This document shows, in pieces, positions 15,103 through 22,972 of a stretch of 41,501 nt of DNA; position 1 is the first letter of the stretch, and each line of letters opens with the position of its first letter. The stretch spans positions 1 to 41,501 of the forward strand of contig NZ_QFQZ01000040.1 of NCBI RefSeq assembly GCF_003243465.1. The letters are read 5' to 3'. This DNA comes from Caulobacter segnis. GTDB lineage: Bacteria; Pseudomonadota; Alphaproteobacteria; Caulobacterales; Caulobacteraceae. The notes under the pieces are model-generated. The model had not been told where the DNA came from. It saw nothing but the letters and a program-made list of their open reading frames with translations, and made no database searches. Both the position numbers and the translations under genes were made by a program.

Positions 15103-15654
15103 TTAACCGATCTTGACCTTGGTGTCGGACAGGAAGGCGTATTCCGGAACCACCAGGTTCAGGGGCGCGGGGCCCTTACGGATACGACCCGAGGTGTCGT
15201 AGACCGAGCCGTGGCACGGGCAGAACCAGCCGCCGTATTCGCCACCGCCGAAAGTCGGCACGCAGCCCAGGTGGGTGCAGTTGCCGCCGACGATCAGCCA
15301 TTGGGACTTGCCCGGCTTGACGCGCGAGGCGTCGGTGGCGGGATCCTTCATCGGGGCGCTGTCGTCGGCGACCGCCTTGGCGATCTCGGCCTGGGTGCGA
15401 TTGCGCACGAACAGAGGCTTGCCGCGCCACTTGATGACGACCTGCTGGCCCTCGGCGACCTTGGTCAGGTCGAACTCGGTCGAGGCCAGGGCCCGCGTGT
15501 CGGCGGACGGGTTCATCTGGTCGATGAACGGCCAGACCAGGGTCGCGGCGCCGCCGGCGGCGGCCGCGATCGCGGCGATGTGAATGAAGTCGCGCCGGGA
15601 GGGATCGCTCCCGTGTTCCGGCTCTGTCGTTGCGCCCACGGCGGTGTCGGCCAC
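15103..15654 (-). CDS. petA: Ubiquinol-cytochrome c reductase, Rieske iron-sulfur subunit
   Basis: The 183-residue protein has a twin-arginine-type N-terminus SRRDF (19-23) followed by a retained membrane helix (about 25-45). The 2Fe-2S ligands are in CTHLGC (Cys126, His128, Cys131) and CPCHG (Cys145, Cys147, His148); Cys131 and Cys147 would form the usual disulphide. The head domain accepts electrons from ubiquinol at the Qo site and swings to cytochrome c1. It is the first gene of the petABC operon; the promoter must lie in 15655-15854, shared with the divergent trmL. Confidence 0.97.
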   Translation of the reverse strand: MADTAVGATTEPEHGSDPSRRDFIHIAAIAAAAGGAATLVWPFIDQMNPSADTRALASTEFDLTKVAEGQQVVIKWRGKPLFVRNRTQAEIAKAVADDSAPMKDPATDASRVKPGKSQWLIVGGNCTHLGCVPTFGGGEYGGWFCPCHGSVYDTSGRIRKGPAPLNLVVPEYAFLSDTKVKIG

Positions 15655-15854
15655 CTAGTCACCCCTTTTTTCCTCCCACCGCGGCGCGGCAGGCTTGGAG
15701 AAGCGTCATACGACGCCATATCTTACTCGACCCGCAAGCGGATCTTCGCCACAAGACTGCGGTCTTTTTGTCGTATCGGACGCGCGGACCTTGTCCGCAA
15801 GTCCCTTTCGATCGCGGCAAAGCCCCTGCTAGCCCTGTGGTTGGTTCGCTTATT
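15655..15854. promoter_or_regulatory. Divergent spacer between petA and trmL
   Basis: This 200-bp, AT-richer spacer must contain both the bc1 operon promoter (minus) and the trmL promoter (plus). A small hairpin AAGAC-TGCG-GTCTT (15753-15766) followed by TTTTG and another, GCGGAC-CTT-GTCCGC (15784-15798), are visible. No confident -35/-10 pair was identified. Confidence 0.4.
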
Positions 15855-16319
15855 ATGCGTATCGCACTTTTTCAACCAGGCATTCCCCAAAACGTCGGCG
15901 CGGCCATCCGCCTCTCCGCCTGCTTCGGCGTCGGCCTCGACGTGATCGAGCCTTGCAGTTTTCCCTTGGATGACAAGAGCTTGAAGCGCGCCGCCCTGGA
16001 TTACGGCCCCCTCGCCCACCTCAAGCGGCACGACAGCTGGGAGACATTCCTTAAGGCGCCGGAGCGCGTTGACGGTCGGCTACTGCTGTTCACCACCCGG
16101 GGGGCGACGCCCTTTCACAGATTTGAGTTTCAGTCCGGCGACACGCTGCTGTTCGGCAACGAGAGTCGCGGCGCGCCGGACGAGGTCCACGCCGCCGCCC
16201 AAGGCCGGATCGTCATTCCGATCCGGCCCGAGACCCGCTCGATGAACCTGGCGACCACCGCCGCCATGGCCTTGGGCGAGGCGCTGCGGCAGACGGGCGG
16301 CTTCCCGGAGCCCGCCTGA
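15855..16319 (+). CDS. trmL: tRNA (cytidine(34)-2'-O)-methyltransferase
   Basis: The 154-residue SPOUT-class enzyme is of the TrmL type, which methylates the wobble ribose of some leucine tRNAs using SAM. Characteristic segments are the N-terminal ALFQPGIPQNVGAAIRLSACFG, LLLFTTRGA, LLFGNESRGAP and the C-terminal knot RIVIPIRPETRSMNLATTAAM. Minimal SPOUT length is as expected. ATG 15855 lies within TATTATG, and the frame opens upstream without other convincing starts. A FkbM-type gene follows after 45 bp. Confidence 0.92.
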   Translation: MRIALFQPGIPQNVGAAIRLSACFGVGLDVIEPCSFPLDDKSLKRAALDYGPLAHLKRHDSWETFLKAPERVDGRLLLFTTRGATPFHRFEFQSGDTLLFGNESRGAPDEVHAAAQGRIVIPIRPETRSMNLATTAAMALGEALRQTGGFPEPA

Positions 16320-16364
16320 AGCCGCCCCCTGGCGCGACAGCCCGACTCTCTGAAAAATCAACCC

Positions 16365-18386
16365 ATGATCGATTCTGAGCGCGCCGGTGTTGACGTAGCC
16401 TACCTGCGGTCGAAGCTGGACTGGATCCAGCTGGCGCCGTTCCAGATCACGGACGCGCTCGACCCGATCCAGGTCCAGTGCCTGATGCAGGCCGCGCGCG
16501 ATTTCCGCTTCAAGCGCTATCGCCGCATGGCCATGATCGCCGACGTCGCGCGCCAGGGGTTCGGGACCGACACGGACTTCGGCGTCACCCTGTCCAACAT
16601 CGGCCTGGCCAGCGCCATGCTGGGCGAGGTCTCCGCCGCCCTGGACGCGTTGAAGGAGGCCCGCGACCGGTGGCCGGTCATCCCCGCGCACCACTTCAAT
16701 TGCGGCGTCATGGTCCTGCGGTTCAGCGACGATCTCAATGTCGCCGAGAGCTGCTTCGTAGGCGGACTGCTCAGCGACCCCAAGCACGGCCCGTCGTGGC
16801 TGGCCCTCGCCATTCTCCGGCTGGAGCGCGGCGACGACGAAGGCTGCATCGACGCGTGCCGCGAAGCCATCCTGCACGGCGCGTCGTCCGAGGGCGTCGC
16901 CGAACTCTGCCTGGCCGCCGCCCTGGAACGGCTGGGCCGCCCGGTCGAGTGGCCGGACTTCACCGCCGAGGCGGACCTGGCCTCGCCGGAAGCTTTCGAG
17001 ATCGCCGCGGCGAACGCCGGCCCGACCGTGCTGAGCGTGGCGCTGGGCGACGGCGAGGCCAACGCCGCCCTGCGCCTGGCCGCCTCGCTGGACGCGGTCG
17101 CGCCGGACTGGAACGTCCACCTGCACCTGTGCAACGTCACGCCGCCGGTCGCCGACGCCGCCCAGGCCTGGGCGGCCGCGCACCCGGCGAGAAGCGTTTC
17201 GCTCGAGACCCTGCTGACCGACCGGATCGGCGGCCTGGACCAGCGCTTCGGCGTGATCCGCCTGCGGACGCTGGGCGCCTTCGCCCAAGCCAGCCCGGGG
17301 GACGTGGTGATGGCCCACCCCCGCACGGTGTTCCAGGCCGATCCCGGCCGGTTCCTGCCGACGCCCGAGCAAGGCGTGGCGCTCGTGGGCCGCGAAGGCC
17401 TGCTGTGGAACCAGATCGGCCAGGACCTGATCGCCGTGCGCCGCGGCGACGCGGCCGAGGCCTTCCTGGCCGACATCCGGCGCGCGGCCCTGCCCTCGCC
17501 CTGGCCGCACGCGCCGATGATCGCCGGCGTCGCCCTCTGGCGCGCCTGGGCCGCGTGTCCGCAGGCGCGGCTGCTGGACGCGGACGACCTGGCGCTGGCG
17601 CCGCTTCCGCCCGCGCCGCCGATCCCAGAAGCGCCGCCGCGCACGATGTTCAACGAAACCGCCACCTCGCGATTCGGCCCGATGCTGCTCAACAGCAACG
17701 ACCTCTACATTTCCGCCGGGATCCGCGAGACCGGCGCCTGGGCCAGCGAGGAGACCGACCTGCTGTCGCGGCTGGTGGCGTCCGGCCAGACGGTCCTGGA
17801 CGTCGGCGCCAACATGGGCTCGCACACCCTGGCCTTCTGCAACTTCGTCGGCCCCGGCGGCTGGGTGCACGCCTTTGAGCCGCAGCGGATCATGTACCAA
17901 GCCATGGTCGCCTCGGTGGCGATGAACAGCTGGACCAACGCCCATTGCCACATGAAGCTGGTCGGGGCCCAGGCGGGCAGCATGCGGCTGCCCAGCGTCA
18001 GCTACGAGGAGCCCAGCAACTTCGGCATGGTCAGCCTGGCGCCGGGCCGCGCACGCGCCGAGAGCCTGACCTATCTCGACGACCAGGAGGGCGAGGAGGT
18101 CGAGATGATCACCCTCGACAGCCTGAAGCTGCGCGCCTGCCACCTGATCAAGATCGACGTCGAGGGGATGGAGATCGACGTGCTGCGCGGCGCGACCGAG
18201 ACCATCAAGGTCCACCGGCCGCTGATCTACATGGAGTCCCAGCACGACGCCGATGGGCGCGCCGCCCTGGCGCTGCTGAAGTCGCTGGGCTACGCCGCCT
18301 GGTGGCACGGCGATTTCGGCTCGCCCAACGTCCTGGCCTCGCCGCTCGAGCGGCCGCTGTCGATTATGGGGCTTCGGGTGGCGTAA
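16365..18386 (+). CDS. TPR-containing FkbM family methyltransferase
   Basis: The 673-residue protein has three parts. Residues about 1-195 are helical and TPR-like (NIGLASAMLGEVSAALDALKEA and similar). About 200-420 is an unrecognised middle region with a glycosyltransferase-like feel (VALVGREGLLWNQIGQDL). About 435-673 is an FkbM-type SAM methyltransferase with VLDVGANMGSHT (near 477), VHAFEPQ and LIKIDVEGMEIDVLRGA (near 594). FkbM enzymes O-methylate sugars or polyketides, and in bacteria such long TPR-linked forms often act on surface polysaccharide or flagellin glycans; that role is inference. No signal peptide is seen, so it is cytoplasmic. Confidence 0.85.
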   Translation: MIDSERAGVDVAYLRSKLDWIQLAPFQITDALDPIQVQCLMQAARDFRFKRYRRMAMIADVARQGFGTDTDFGVTLSNIGLASAMLGEVSAALDALKEARDRWPVIPAHHFNCGVMVLRFSDDLNVAESCFVGGLLSDPKHGPSWLALAILRLERGDDEGCIDACREAILHGASSEGVAELCLAAALERLGRPVEWPDFTAEADLASPEAFEIAAANAGPTVLSVALGDGEANAALRLAASLDAVAPDWNVHLHLCNVTPPVADAAQAWAAAHPARSVSLETLLTDRIGGLDQRFGVIRLRTLGAFAQASPGDVVMAHPRTVFQADPGRFLPTPEQGVALVGREGLLWNQIGQDLIAVRRGDAAEAFLADIRRAALPSPWPHAPMIAGVALWRAWAACPQARLLDADDLALAPLPPAPPIPEAPPRTMFNETATSRFGPMLLNSNDLYISAGIRETGAWASEETDLLSRLVASGQTVLDVGANMGSHTLAFCNFVGPGGWVHAFEPQRIMYQAMVASVAMNSWTNAHCHMKLVGAQAGSMRLPSVSYEEPSNFGMVSLAPGRARAESLTYLDDQEGEEVEMITLDSLKLRACHLIKIDVEGMEIDVLRGATETIKVHRPLIYMESQHDADGRAALALLKSLGYAAWWHGDFGSPNVLASPLERPLSIMGLRVA

Positions 18387-18389
18387 GGC

Positions 18390-18809
18390 CTACTCGCCGA
18401 AATCCACGTCCCGGCGCGCGGCGACGATGGTGACGATGAAGCCGGCCAGCACGTCCAGCAGCACCATCAGCGCCAGCAGGAAGAAAGCCGAGGTCGCGAA
18501 GGCCGGCAGCAGCAGGAACTCGACCAGGCAGACGATGAACAACACCATCGACAGCGAGTGATTGACGATCGCCAGGCGCTTGCTGTTGGTCGACTTGAGC
18601 AGCTCGACGAACAGCACGACCAGCGACGCCGCCAGCAAGAGGTCGGTCAGGCTGACGGTCCAGCCCGCGCCCGACGTCATGCGGATGGTGAACAGGGGCT
18701 CGGCCAGGCGCAGGCTGGCGTCGGCGGCCTTGAAGCCGCCTGGCAGGATCAGGACGATCAGATTGTAGACCAGGACCGGCAAGGCCAGCAGCGGAACCGC
18801 GGCGAACAT
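18390..18809 (-). CDS. Hypothetical four-helix inner-membrane protein
   Basis: The 139-residue product is almost entirely hydrophobic, with predicted helices near 3-22 (PLLALPVLVYNLIVLIL), 53-72, 78-103 and 105-128, ending in a polar DVDFGE tail. No family motif was recognised. The frame is open to 18947, but ATG 18809 is used because upstream translation is basic and Ser/Pro-rich, unlike the mature protein. It is convergent with the FkbM gene (3-bp gap) and upstream of nothing on its own strand except the following GT2 gene. Confidence 0.75.
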   Translation of the reverse strand: MFAAVPLLALPVLVYNLIVLILPGGFKAADASLRLAEPLFTIRMTSGAGWTVSLTDLLLAASLVVLFVELLKSTNSKRLAIVNHSLSMVLFIVCLVEFLLLPAFATSAFFLLALMVLLDVLAGFIVTIVAARRDVDFGE

Positions 18810-18898
18810 CGAACTTCCCCTTGCGACGACGCCCCCGTCATCGGGGTTAAGCCCTAACGGGATTTCCGAACGAGGTGAAGCCGGCGCGACCTTTGGAC

Positions 18899-19636
18899 TC
18901 AGGCTTCGTCGACGGCCTGGGGAAGGCGCGCGCGCGACTGCAGCCACATCACGCCCAGCAGGTCCGACAGCGAGGCCTTCAGGCGCCCGAGGTTCGTGTA
19001 CTTCGACACGCCGGTCTCGCGATGGCGGTGATTGACCGGCTGGAACGCGATCTCATAGCCCTCGCGCAGCATCAGGGCCGGGATGTAGCGGTGGATGTGA
19101 TCGAAGTACGGCAGTCGCAGGAACGCCTCGCGGCGGAAGGCCTTCAGGCCGCAGCCGGTGTCGTTGGCGGTGTCCTTCAGCAGGCGCTTGCGCACGCCGT
19201 TGCCGAACTTCGAGGCGAAGCGCTTGGCGCTGCTGTCCTGGCGCTTGACCCGCTCGCCGCCGACCAGGGCCAGGGTCTCGGGCCCCGCCGCCAGGATCTT
19301 GGCCAGGCGCGGCGCGTCGGCCGGATCGTTCTGGCCGTCGCCGTCCAGGGTGATGACGATCGGCCCGCGCGCGGCCAGCACGCCGCTGCGCACCGCGCGG
19401 CTCTGGCCGGAGTTCTTGCGGTGGCCCAGCACGCGCAGCTGCGGGATCTCGGCCTTCAGCGCGATCAGCCGCGCCTTGGTGTCGTCGCGGCTGGCGTCGT
19501 CGACGAAGATCATCTCGTAGTTCTCGCCGGCGAAAGCCTCGGCGATCTCGCGCGCCAGCTTGGGCGCGGCCTCGCCTTCATCGAAGACGGGAACAACGAC
19601 GGAAAATTCGGGCGTCGGCGCGACGGTGGCGTTCAT
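18899..19636 (-). CDS. Glycosyltransferase family 2, polyprenyl-phosphate mannose synthase (DPM1)-like
   Basis: The 245-residue GT-A enzyme has SVVVPVFDEGE, the nucleotide-binding VDDAS (45-49), the metal-binding DGDGQNDP (98-105), the TGCGLKAFRREAF segment and HRHRETGVSKY near the end. The lack of C-terminal membrane helices matches soluble DPM1-type enzymes, which transfer a sugar from a nucleotide to a polyprenyl phosphate. ATG 19636 has an excellent GAGGAGG Shine-Dalgarno 3-9 bases upstream, so the longer open frame is ignored. Its divergent neighbour is an ArnT-like enzyme that could use the lipid-linked sugar. Confidence 0.88.
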   Translation of the reverse strand: MNATVAPTPEFSVVVPVFDEGEAAPKLAREIAEAFAGENYEMIFVDDASRDDTKARLIALKAEIPQLRVLGHRKNSGQSRAVRSGVLAARGPIVITLDGDGQNDPADAPRLAKILAAGPETLALVGGERVKRQDSSAKRFASKFGNGVRKRLLKDTANDTGCGLKAFRREAFLRLPYFDHIHRYIPALMLREGYEIAFQPVNHRHRETGVSKYTNLGRLKASLSDLLGVMWLQSRARLPQAVDEA

Positions 19637-19691
19637 CGCCTCCTCATACAGCAAAAGTCGTTTCGCGAAAGATCGTGCTAAACGACACGCC
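19637..19691. promoter_or_regulatory. Divergent 55-bp promoter region with palindromes
   Basis: The region holds a perfect 10-bp palindrome TTTCGCGAAA (19661-19670) and a 7-bp inverted repeat GTCGTTT (19657-19663) / AAACGAC (19680-19686). Both genes must be controlled from here, which makes a shared operator plausible but unproven. Confidence 0.5.
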
Positions 19692-21398
19692 ATGACGCTT
19701 GAATCTCGCCTGGATGACTGGAGCCGGGGATGGCGCGGCCCCTTGTTCGCCGCCCTGGTCGCCTTGATCGCCGGCCTGCCCGGCCTTCTGGCCATGCCGC
19801 CGCTGGATCGCGACGAGTCGCGGTTCGCCCAAGCCACCTCGCAGATGCTGGAGACGGGCGACTACGTCGTCATCAAGTTCCAGGACCAGCCGCGCTTCAA
19901 GAAGCCGGTGGGGATCCACTGGCTGCAGGCGGTCGCGGTCAAGACCTTCTCCGACGCCGAGGACCGCCAGATCTGGGCCTATCGGATCCCGTCCCTGCTG
20001 GGCGCGATGCTGGCGGCGGCGGCCTGCGCCTGGGGCGCGGCGGCGCTCACCGATCCGCGCACCGGCCTGATCGCCGGCTCGATCCTGGGCGCGACCTTCC
20101 TGCTGTCGTCCGAAGCCTTCATCGCCAAGACCGACGCGGCCCTTTGCGGGACCACGACCCTGGCCATGGGCGCCCTGGCGCGGATCTACGCGGCCCAGCT
20201 GAGAGGCGAGCGCGCGGGCAAGCTGACCAAGTTCGCCTTCTGGCTCGGCCTGTCGGTCGCCGCCCTGATCAAGGGGCCGGTCGGCCTGCTGACGGTGTTC
20301 CTCGCCCTGGCCGGCCTGGCGATCTGGGATCGCAAGGTCCGCTGGATGAAGGACCTGGGCTGGACCTGGGGCGCGATCCTGTTCGCCGCCGTCGTCCTGC
20401 CCTGGGCGATGATGATCACGGTGGCCACCGACGGCGCCTTCTGGGGCACGGCGATCGGCGGCGACCTGGCGCCGAAGATGGCGGGCGGGCAGGAAGGCCA
20501 CGCCGGACCGTTCGGCTATCACGCCCTGCTCTCGCCGCTGCTGTCCTTCCCGGCCACGATCCTGCTGCCGGCCGGTCTCGCCGCCGCCTGGATCCAGCGC
20601 AAGGACCCCGGCGTCCGCTTCGCCGTCTGCTGGCTGGTTCCGACCTGGCTGATGTTCGAGCTCCTGCCGACCAAGCTGGTCCACTACGCCCTGCCCGCCT
20701 ATGGCGCCCTGGCCATGCTGATGGCCGCGGCCGTGCGCGAGCCGCTGGGGCGGGTCGTCCGCTGGCTGGGCGGGGGCCTTTCGGTGCTGATGGGCGCGGC
20801 GCTGGCCGCCGTCGCCATCTACGGCCAGAAGCAGTTCGGCACGGTCCATGACCTGGGCTGGACGATCGCCGCGAGCGTCTTCGCCCTGGCCGCCGGCGTC
20901 GGCGGGGCGATCCTCATCGCGCGCCGCCACGCCGTGCGCGGGCTGTTCGTCGCCGGCGCCCTGGGGATCAGCGCCCACATCGCCCTGACCGCCGGCCTGA
21001 TCCCGCGCCTGGAGCCCCTGTTCCTGTCGCGCGACCTCGCCCAGGCCCTGGACCAGGCTCGCCTGTCGCCCCGCTCGGGCGCGCCTGGCCCGGTGGCGGT
21101 GACCGGCTACGCCGAGCCCAGCCTGATCTTCCAGCTGGGTACGACCACCCAGCTGACGGACGGCGAAGGCGCCGCCGACGCCATCGCCGAGGGCCGCCCC
21201 GCGATCGTCGAGGGCCGCGAGGAAAAGCCGTTCCGCGCCGCCATGGCGCAGCTGGGTCTCGCCCCGCGCCCGGTCACGCGCATCGAGGGCCTGAACTACT
21301 CGGACGGCGATCGCGAGCGGCTCACCGTCTACCGCGGCGAGCCCCTGGCGGCCGACGCCGTCGAGCCCAACGCCCCCGCCACGGAGCCGCAGCCATGA
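19692..21398 (+). CDS. ArnT-like glycosyltransferase family 39 (PMT family) membrane protein
   Basis: The 568-residue protein has about 12 hydrophobic segments and the GT-C catalytic loop motif PPLDRDESR (37-44), with KKPVGIHWLQ and an LPTKLVHYALPAYG motif further on. Such enzymes move a sugar from a polyprenyl-phosphate donor onto lipid A, proteins or other envelope acceptors on the periplasmic face. The C-terminal 110 residues are a soluble domain. ATG 19692 is chosen over upstream frame extension. Its DPM1-like partner is divergent, 55 bp away. The stop overlaps the next start by 4 bases. Confidence 0.88.
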   Translation: MTLESRLDDWSRGWRGPLFAALVALIAGLPGLLAMPPLDRDESRFAQATSQMLETGDYVVIKFQDQPRFKKPVGIHWLQAVAVKTFSDAEDRQIWAYRIPSLLGAMLAAAACAWGAAALTDPRTGLIAGSILGATFLLSSEAFIAKTDAALCGTTTLAMGALARIYAAQLRGERAGKLTKFAFWLGLSVAALIKGPVGLLTVFLALAGLAIWDRKVRWMKDLGWTWGAILFAAVVLPWAMMITVATDGAFWGTAIGGDLAPKMAGGQEGHAGPFGYHALLSPLLSFPATILLPAGLAAAWIQRKDPGVRFAVCWLVPTWLMFELLPTKLVHYALPAYGALAMLMAAAVREPLGRVVRWLGGGLSVLMGAALAAVAIYGQKQFGTVHDLGWTIAASVFALAAGVGGAILIARRHAVRGLFVAGALGISAHIALTAGLIPRLEPLFLSRDLAQALDQARLSPRSGAPGPVAVTGYAEPSLIFQLGTTTQLTDGEGAADAIAEGRPAIVEGREEKPFRAAMAQLGLAPRPVTRIEGLNYSDGDRERLTVYRGEPLAADAVEPNAPATEPQP

Positions 21399-22294
21399 GC
21401 CGCTTCATCGAAATCGTCGAGGTCGGGCCGCGCGACGGCCTGCAGAACGAGAAGGTCTCGCTGTCGGTCGCCGAGAAGCTGGACCTGATCGGCAAGCTGG
21501 AGGCCGCCGGCGCGCGCCGGACCGAGGTCGTCTCGTTCGTCAATCCCGCGCGCGTGCCGCAGATGGCCGGGGCCGAGGACATCATGGCCGCCCTCCCGGC
21601 CGACCCTGCCCGCTCGCGCATCGGCCTCGTGCTGAACCTGCGCGGCTGGGAGCGCTGCATCTCGACCGGCTGCGACGAGGCCAATGTCGTGGTCTGCGCC
21701 TCGGACGGCTTCGGCGTCCGCAACCAGGGCGCCACCGTGTCCCAGCAGTTGGACACCCTGGCCGCCATCGCCGAGCGGCAGGCGATCGACGGCGGACCGC
21801 CGATCACGGCGACGATCTCGGTCGCCTTCGGCTGCCCGTTCGACGGCGAGGTCAGCCAGGACCAGGTGGTGGCCATCGCCCGCGAGGCCGCCGCCCTCGG
21901 CGTCCCCGAGATCGCCATCGCCGACACCATCGGGGTCGCCGATCCCTGGATGGTCCGCAAGCGCATCGAGGCCGTCCGCGCCGCCGCGCCGGACGCGCGC
22001 CTGCGCATGCATTTCCACGACACCCGCAACACGGGCCTGGCCAACGCCTTCGCCAGCGTCGAGGCCGGCGTCGACGTTCTGGACGCCTCGGTCGGGGGCC
22101 TCGGCGGCTGTCCGTTCGCACCCGCCGCGACGGGCAATATCGGGACCGAGGACCTCGTCTACATGCTGGAACGGGCGGGCTTCGAGACCGGTTATGACCT
22201 GGCGGCCCTGATCGCCATCGGCCGCGAGATCAGCGACCGCCTGGGCAAGGCCCCCGCCTCGTCCCTGGCCCGCGCCGGAGGCTTCCCCGCCTGA
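21395..22294 (+). CDS. Hydroxymethylglutaryl-CoA lyase
   Basis: The 299-residue TIM-barrel enzyme cleaves HMG-CoA to acetyl-CoA and acetoacetate in leucine breakdown. It has EVGPRDGLQNE with Arg13/Asp14, the HFHDT metal-site histidines (206, 208) and the lyase signature SVGGLGGCPFAPAATGN with the flexible-loop Cys239. The length is usual. It overlaps the glycosyltransferase stop (ATGA), so it is read from the same mRNA although no metabolic link between the two is evident, and no other leucine-degradation gene is nearby. A small lipoprotein gene follows with a one-base overlap. Confidence 0.95.
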   Translation: MSRFIEIVEVGPRDGLQNEKVSLSVAEKLDLIGKLEAAGARRTEVVSFVNPARVPQMAGAEDIMAALPADPARSRIGLVLNLRGWERCISTGCDEANVVVCASDGFGVRNQGATVSQQLDTLAAIAERQAIDGGPPITATISVAFGCPFDGEVSQDQVVAIAREAAALGVPEIAIADTIGVADPWMVRKRIEAVRAAAPDARLRMHFHDTRNTGLANAFASVEAGVDVLDASVGGLGGCPFAPAATGNIGTEDLVYMLERAGFETGYDLAALIAIGREISDRLGKAPASSLARAGGFPA

Positions 22295-22653
22295 TGCTGC
22301 GCCTCGCCGCCCTTCTCCCGATCCTGGCCCTCGCCGCCTGCGCGGCCGCGCCTGCTCCCGCCGCGCGCTGCGACGTGACCATCAAGTTCGGCAGCTACGG
22401 CATGGGCATTGATCGGCCGCTGGCGGACAAGGTGGCGGCGGCGGTGAAGGCCGACCGCGACATCGCGCGCTCCGAACGCAAGTCTTGGGGCCGCGAGGGG
22501 GAGTACGACCTCTGCATTACGGCAAAGCCAGGCCGGGACGCGAAGGCCCTGTACGAGCGCTACCGGGCGATGCTGCCGGCGCGAAATCTCCAGGCGCCGA
22601 CGTCGATCGAGGGCCCGGAGGGACTGAGGTTCGAAACGATCGGGCCGATGTGA
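22294..22653 (+). CDS. Small hypothetical lipoprotein
   Basis: The 119-residue product has a lipoprotein signal (MLRLAALLPILALAAC, Cys16) followed by an Ala/Pro linker. The mature part (about 25-119) has three motifs: CDVTIKFGSYGMGIDRPL, a Lys/Arg-rich helix and YDLCITAKPGRDAKALYERYRAM. The two remaining cysteines (26 and about 73) may form a disulphide. No family was recognised. The start overlaps the lyase stop (TGATG), so expression is coupled. The protein is probably outer-membrane or periplasmic; function unknown. Confidence 0.75.
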   Translation: MLRLAALLPILALAACAAAPAPAARCDVTIKFGSYGMGIDRPLADKVAAAVKADRDIARSERKSWGREGEYDLCITAKPGRDAKALYERYRAMLPARNLQAPTSIEGPEGLRFETIGPM

Positions 22654-22972
22654 AGCAGCCGTTCCTAACTACAGATCTGGGTGGTGAGCCGCGCCCAAGA
22701 ATCCCTCTCTCTGGAGAGAGGGGTTTGGCGCAGGGTCCGCAACGGGTCGATCCCAGTCCCGGGCCTTACTCCAGAAACCCGACCTTCCCGGCGACACGTC
22801 AGTGCGACGAAGCCAATGCCGGGACCCAGATCGAACCCACAGGCGCGCGGCCACTTTAGTCCGAAGCGATGTCTCGCCCCCAATCGCTCCGGATGAATCT
22901 GGGCCCCGGCGTTCGCCGGGGAGGTCGGTTGAGTAGGGGGTGTCGAACTACACCGGCGAACCGGCCCACCGC
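22654..22972. other. 319-bp spacer composed largely of palindromic repeats
   Basis: Open reading frames here are short and overlap palindromes, so no gene is called. The left part has the hairpin CCCTCTCTC/GAGAGAGGG (22703-22722, family C). The rest forms an imperfect long inverted repeat. AACCCGACCTTCCCGGC near 22778 is complementary with mismatches to the GCCGGGGAGGTCGGTT at 22915-22930. ATGCCGGGACCCAGAT near 22815 is complementary to ATCTGGGCCCCGGCGT at 22897-22912. A small CCCCGGC/GCCGGGG hairpin sits at 22904-22921. Confidence 0.65.
22703..22722. repeat. Palindromic repeat family C hairpin, copy 1
   Basis: Nine-base perfect arms CCCTCTCTC (22703-22711) and GAGAGAGGG (22714-22722) are preceded by AAT. 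The same arms, again preceded by AAT, occur at 41235-41255 downstream of the ferredoxin-NADP reductase gene. Confidence 0.7.

Noticed and set aside
15849..15856. TATTAT as a -10 box for trmL
   Set aside because: It overlaps the start codon, and no -35 is present at the right distance.
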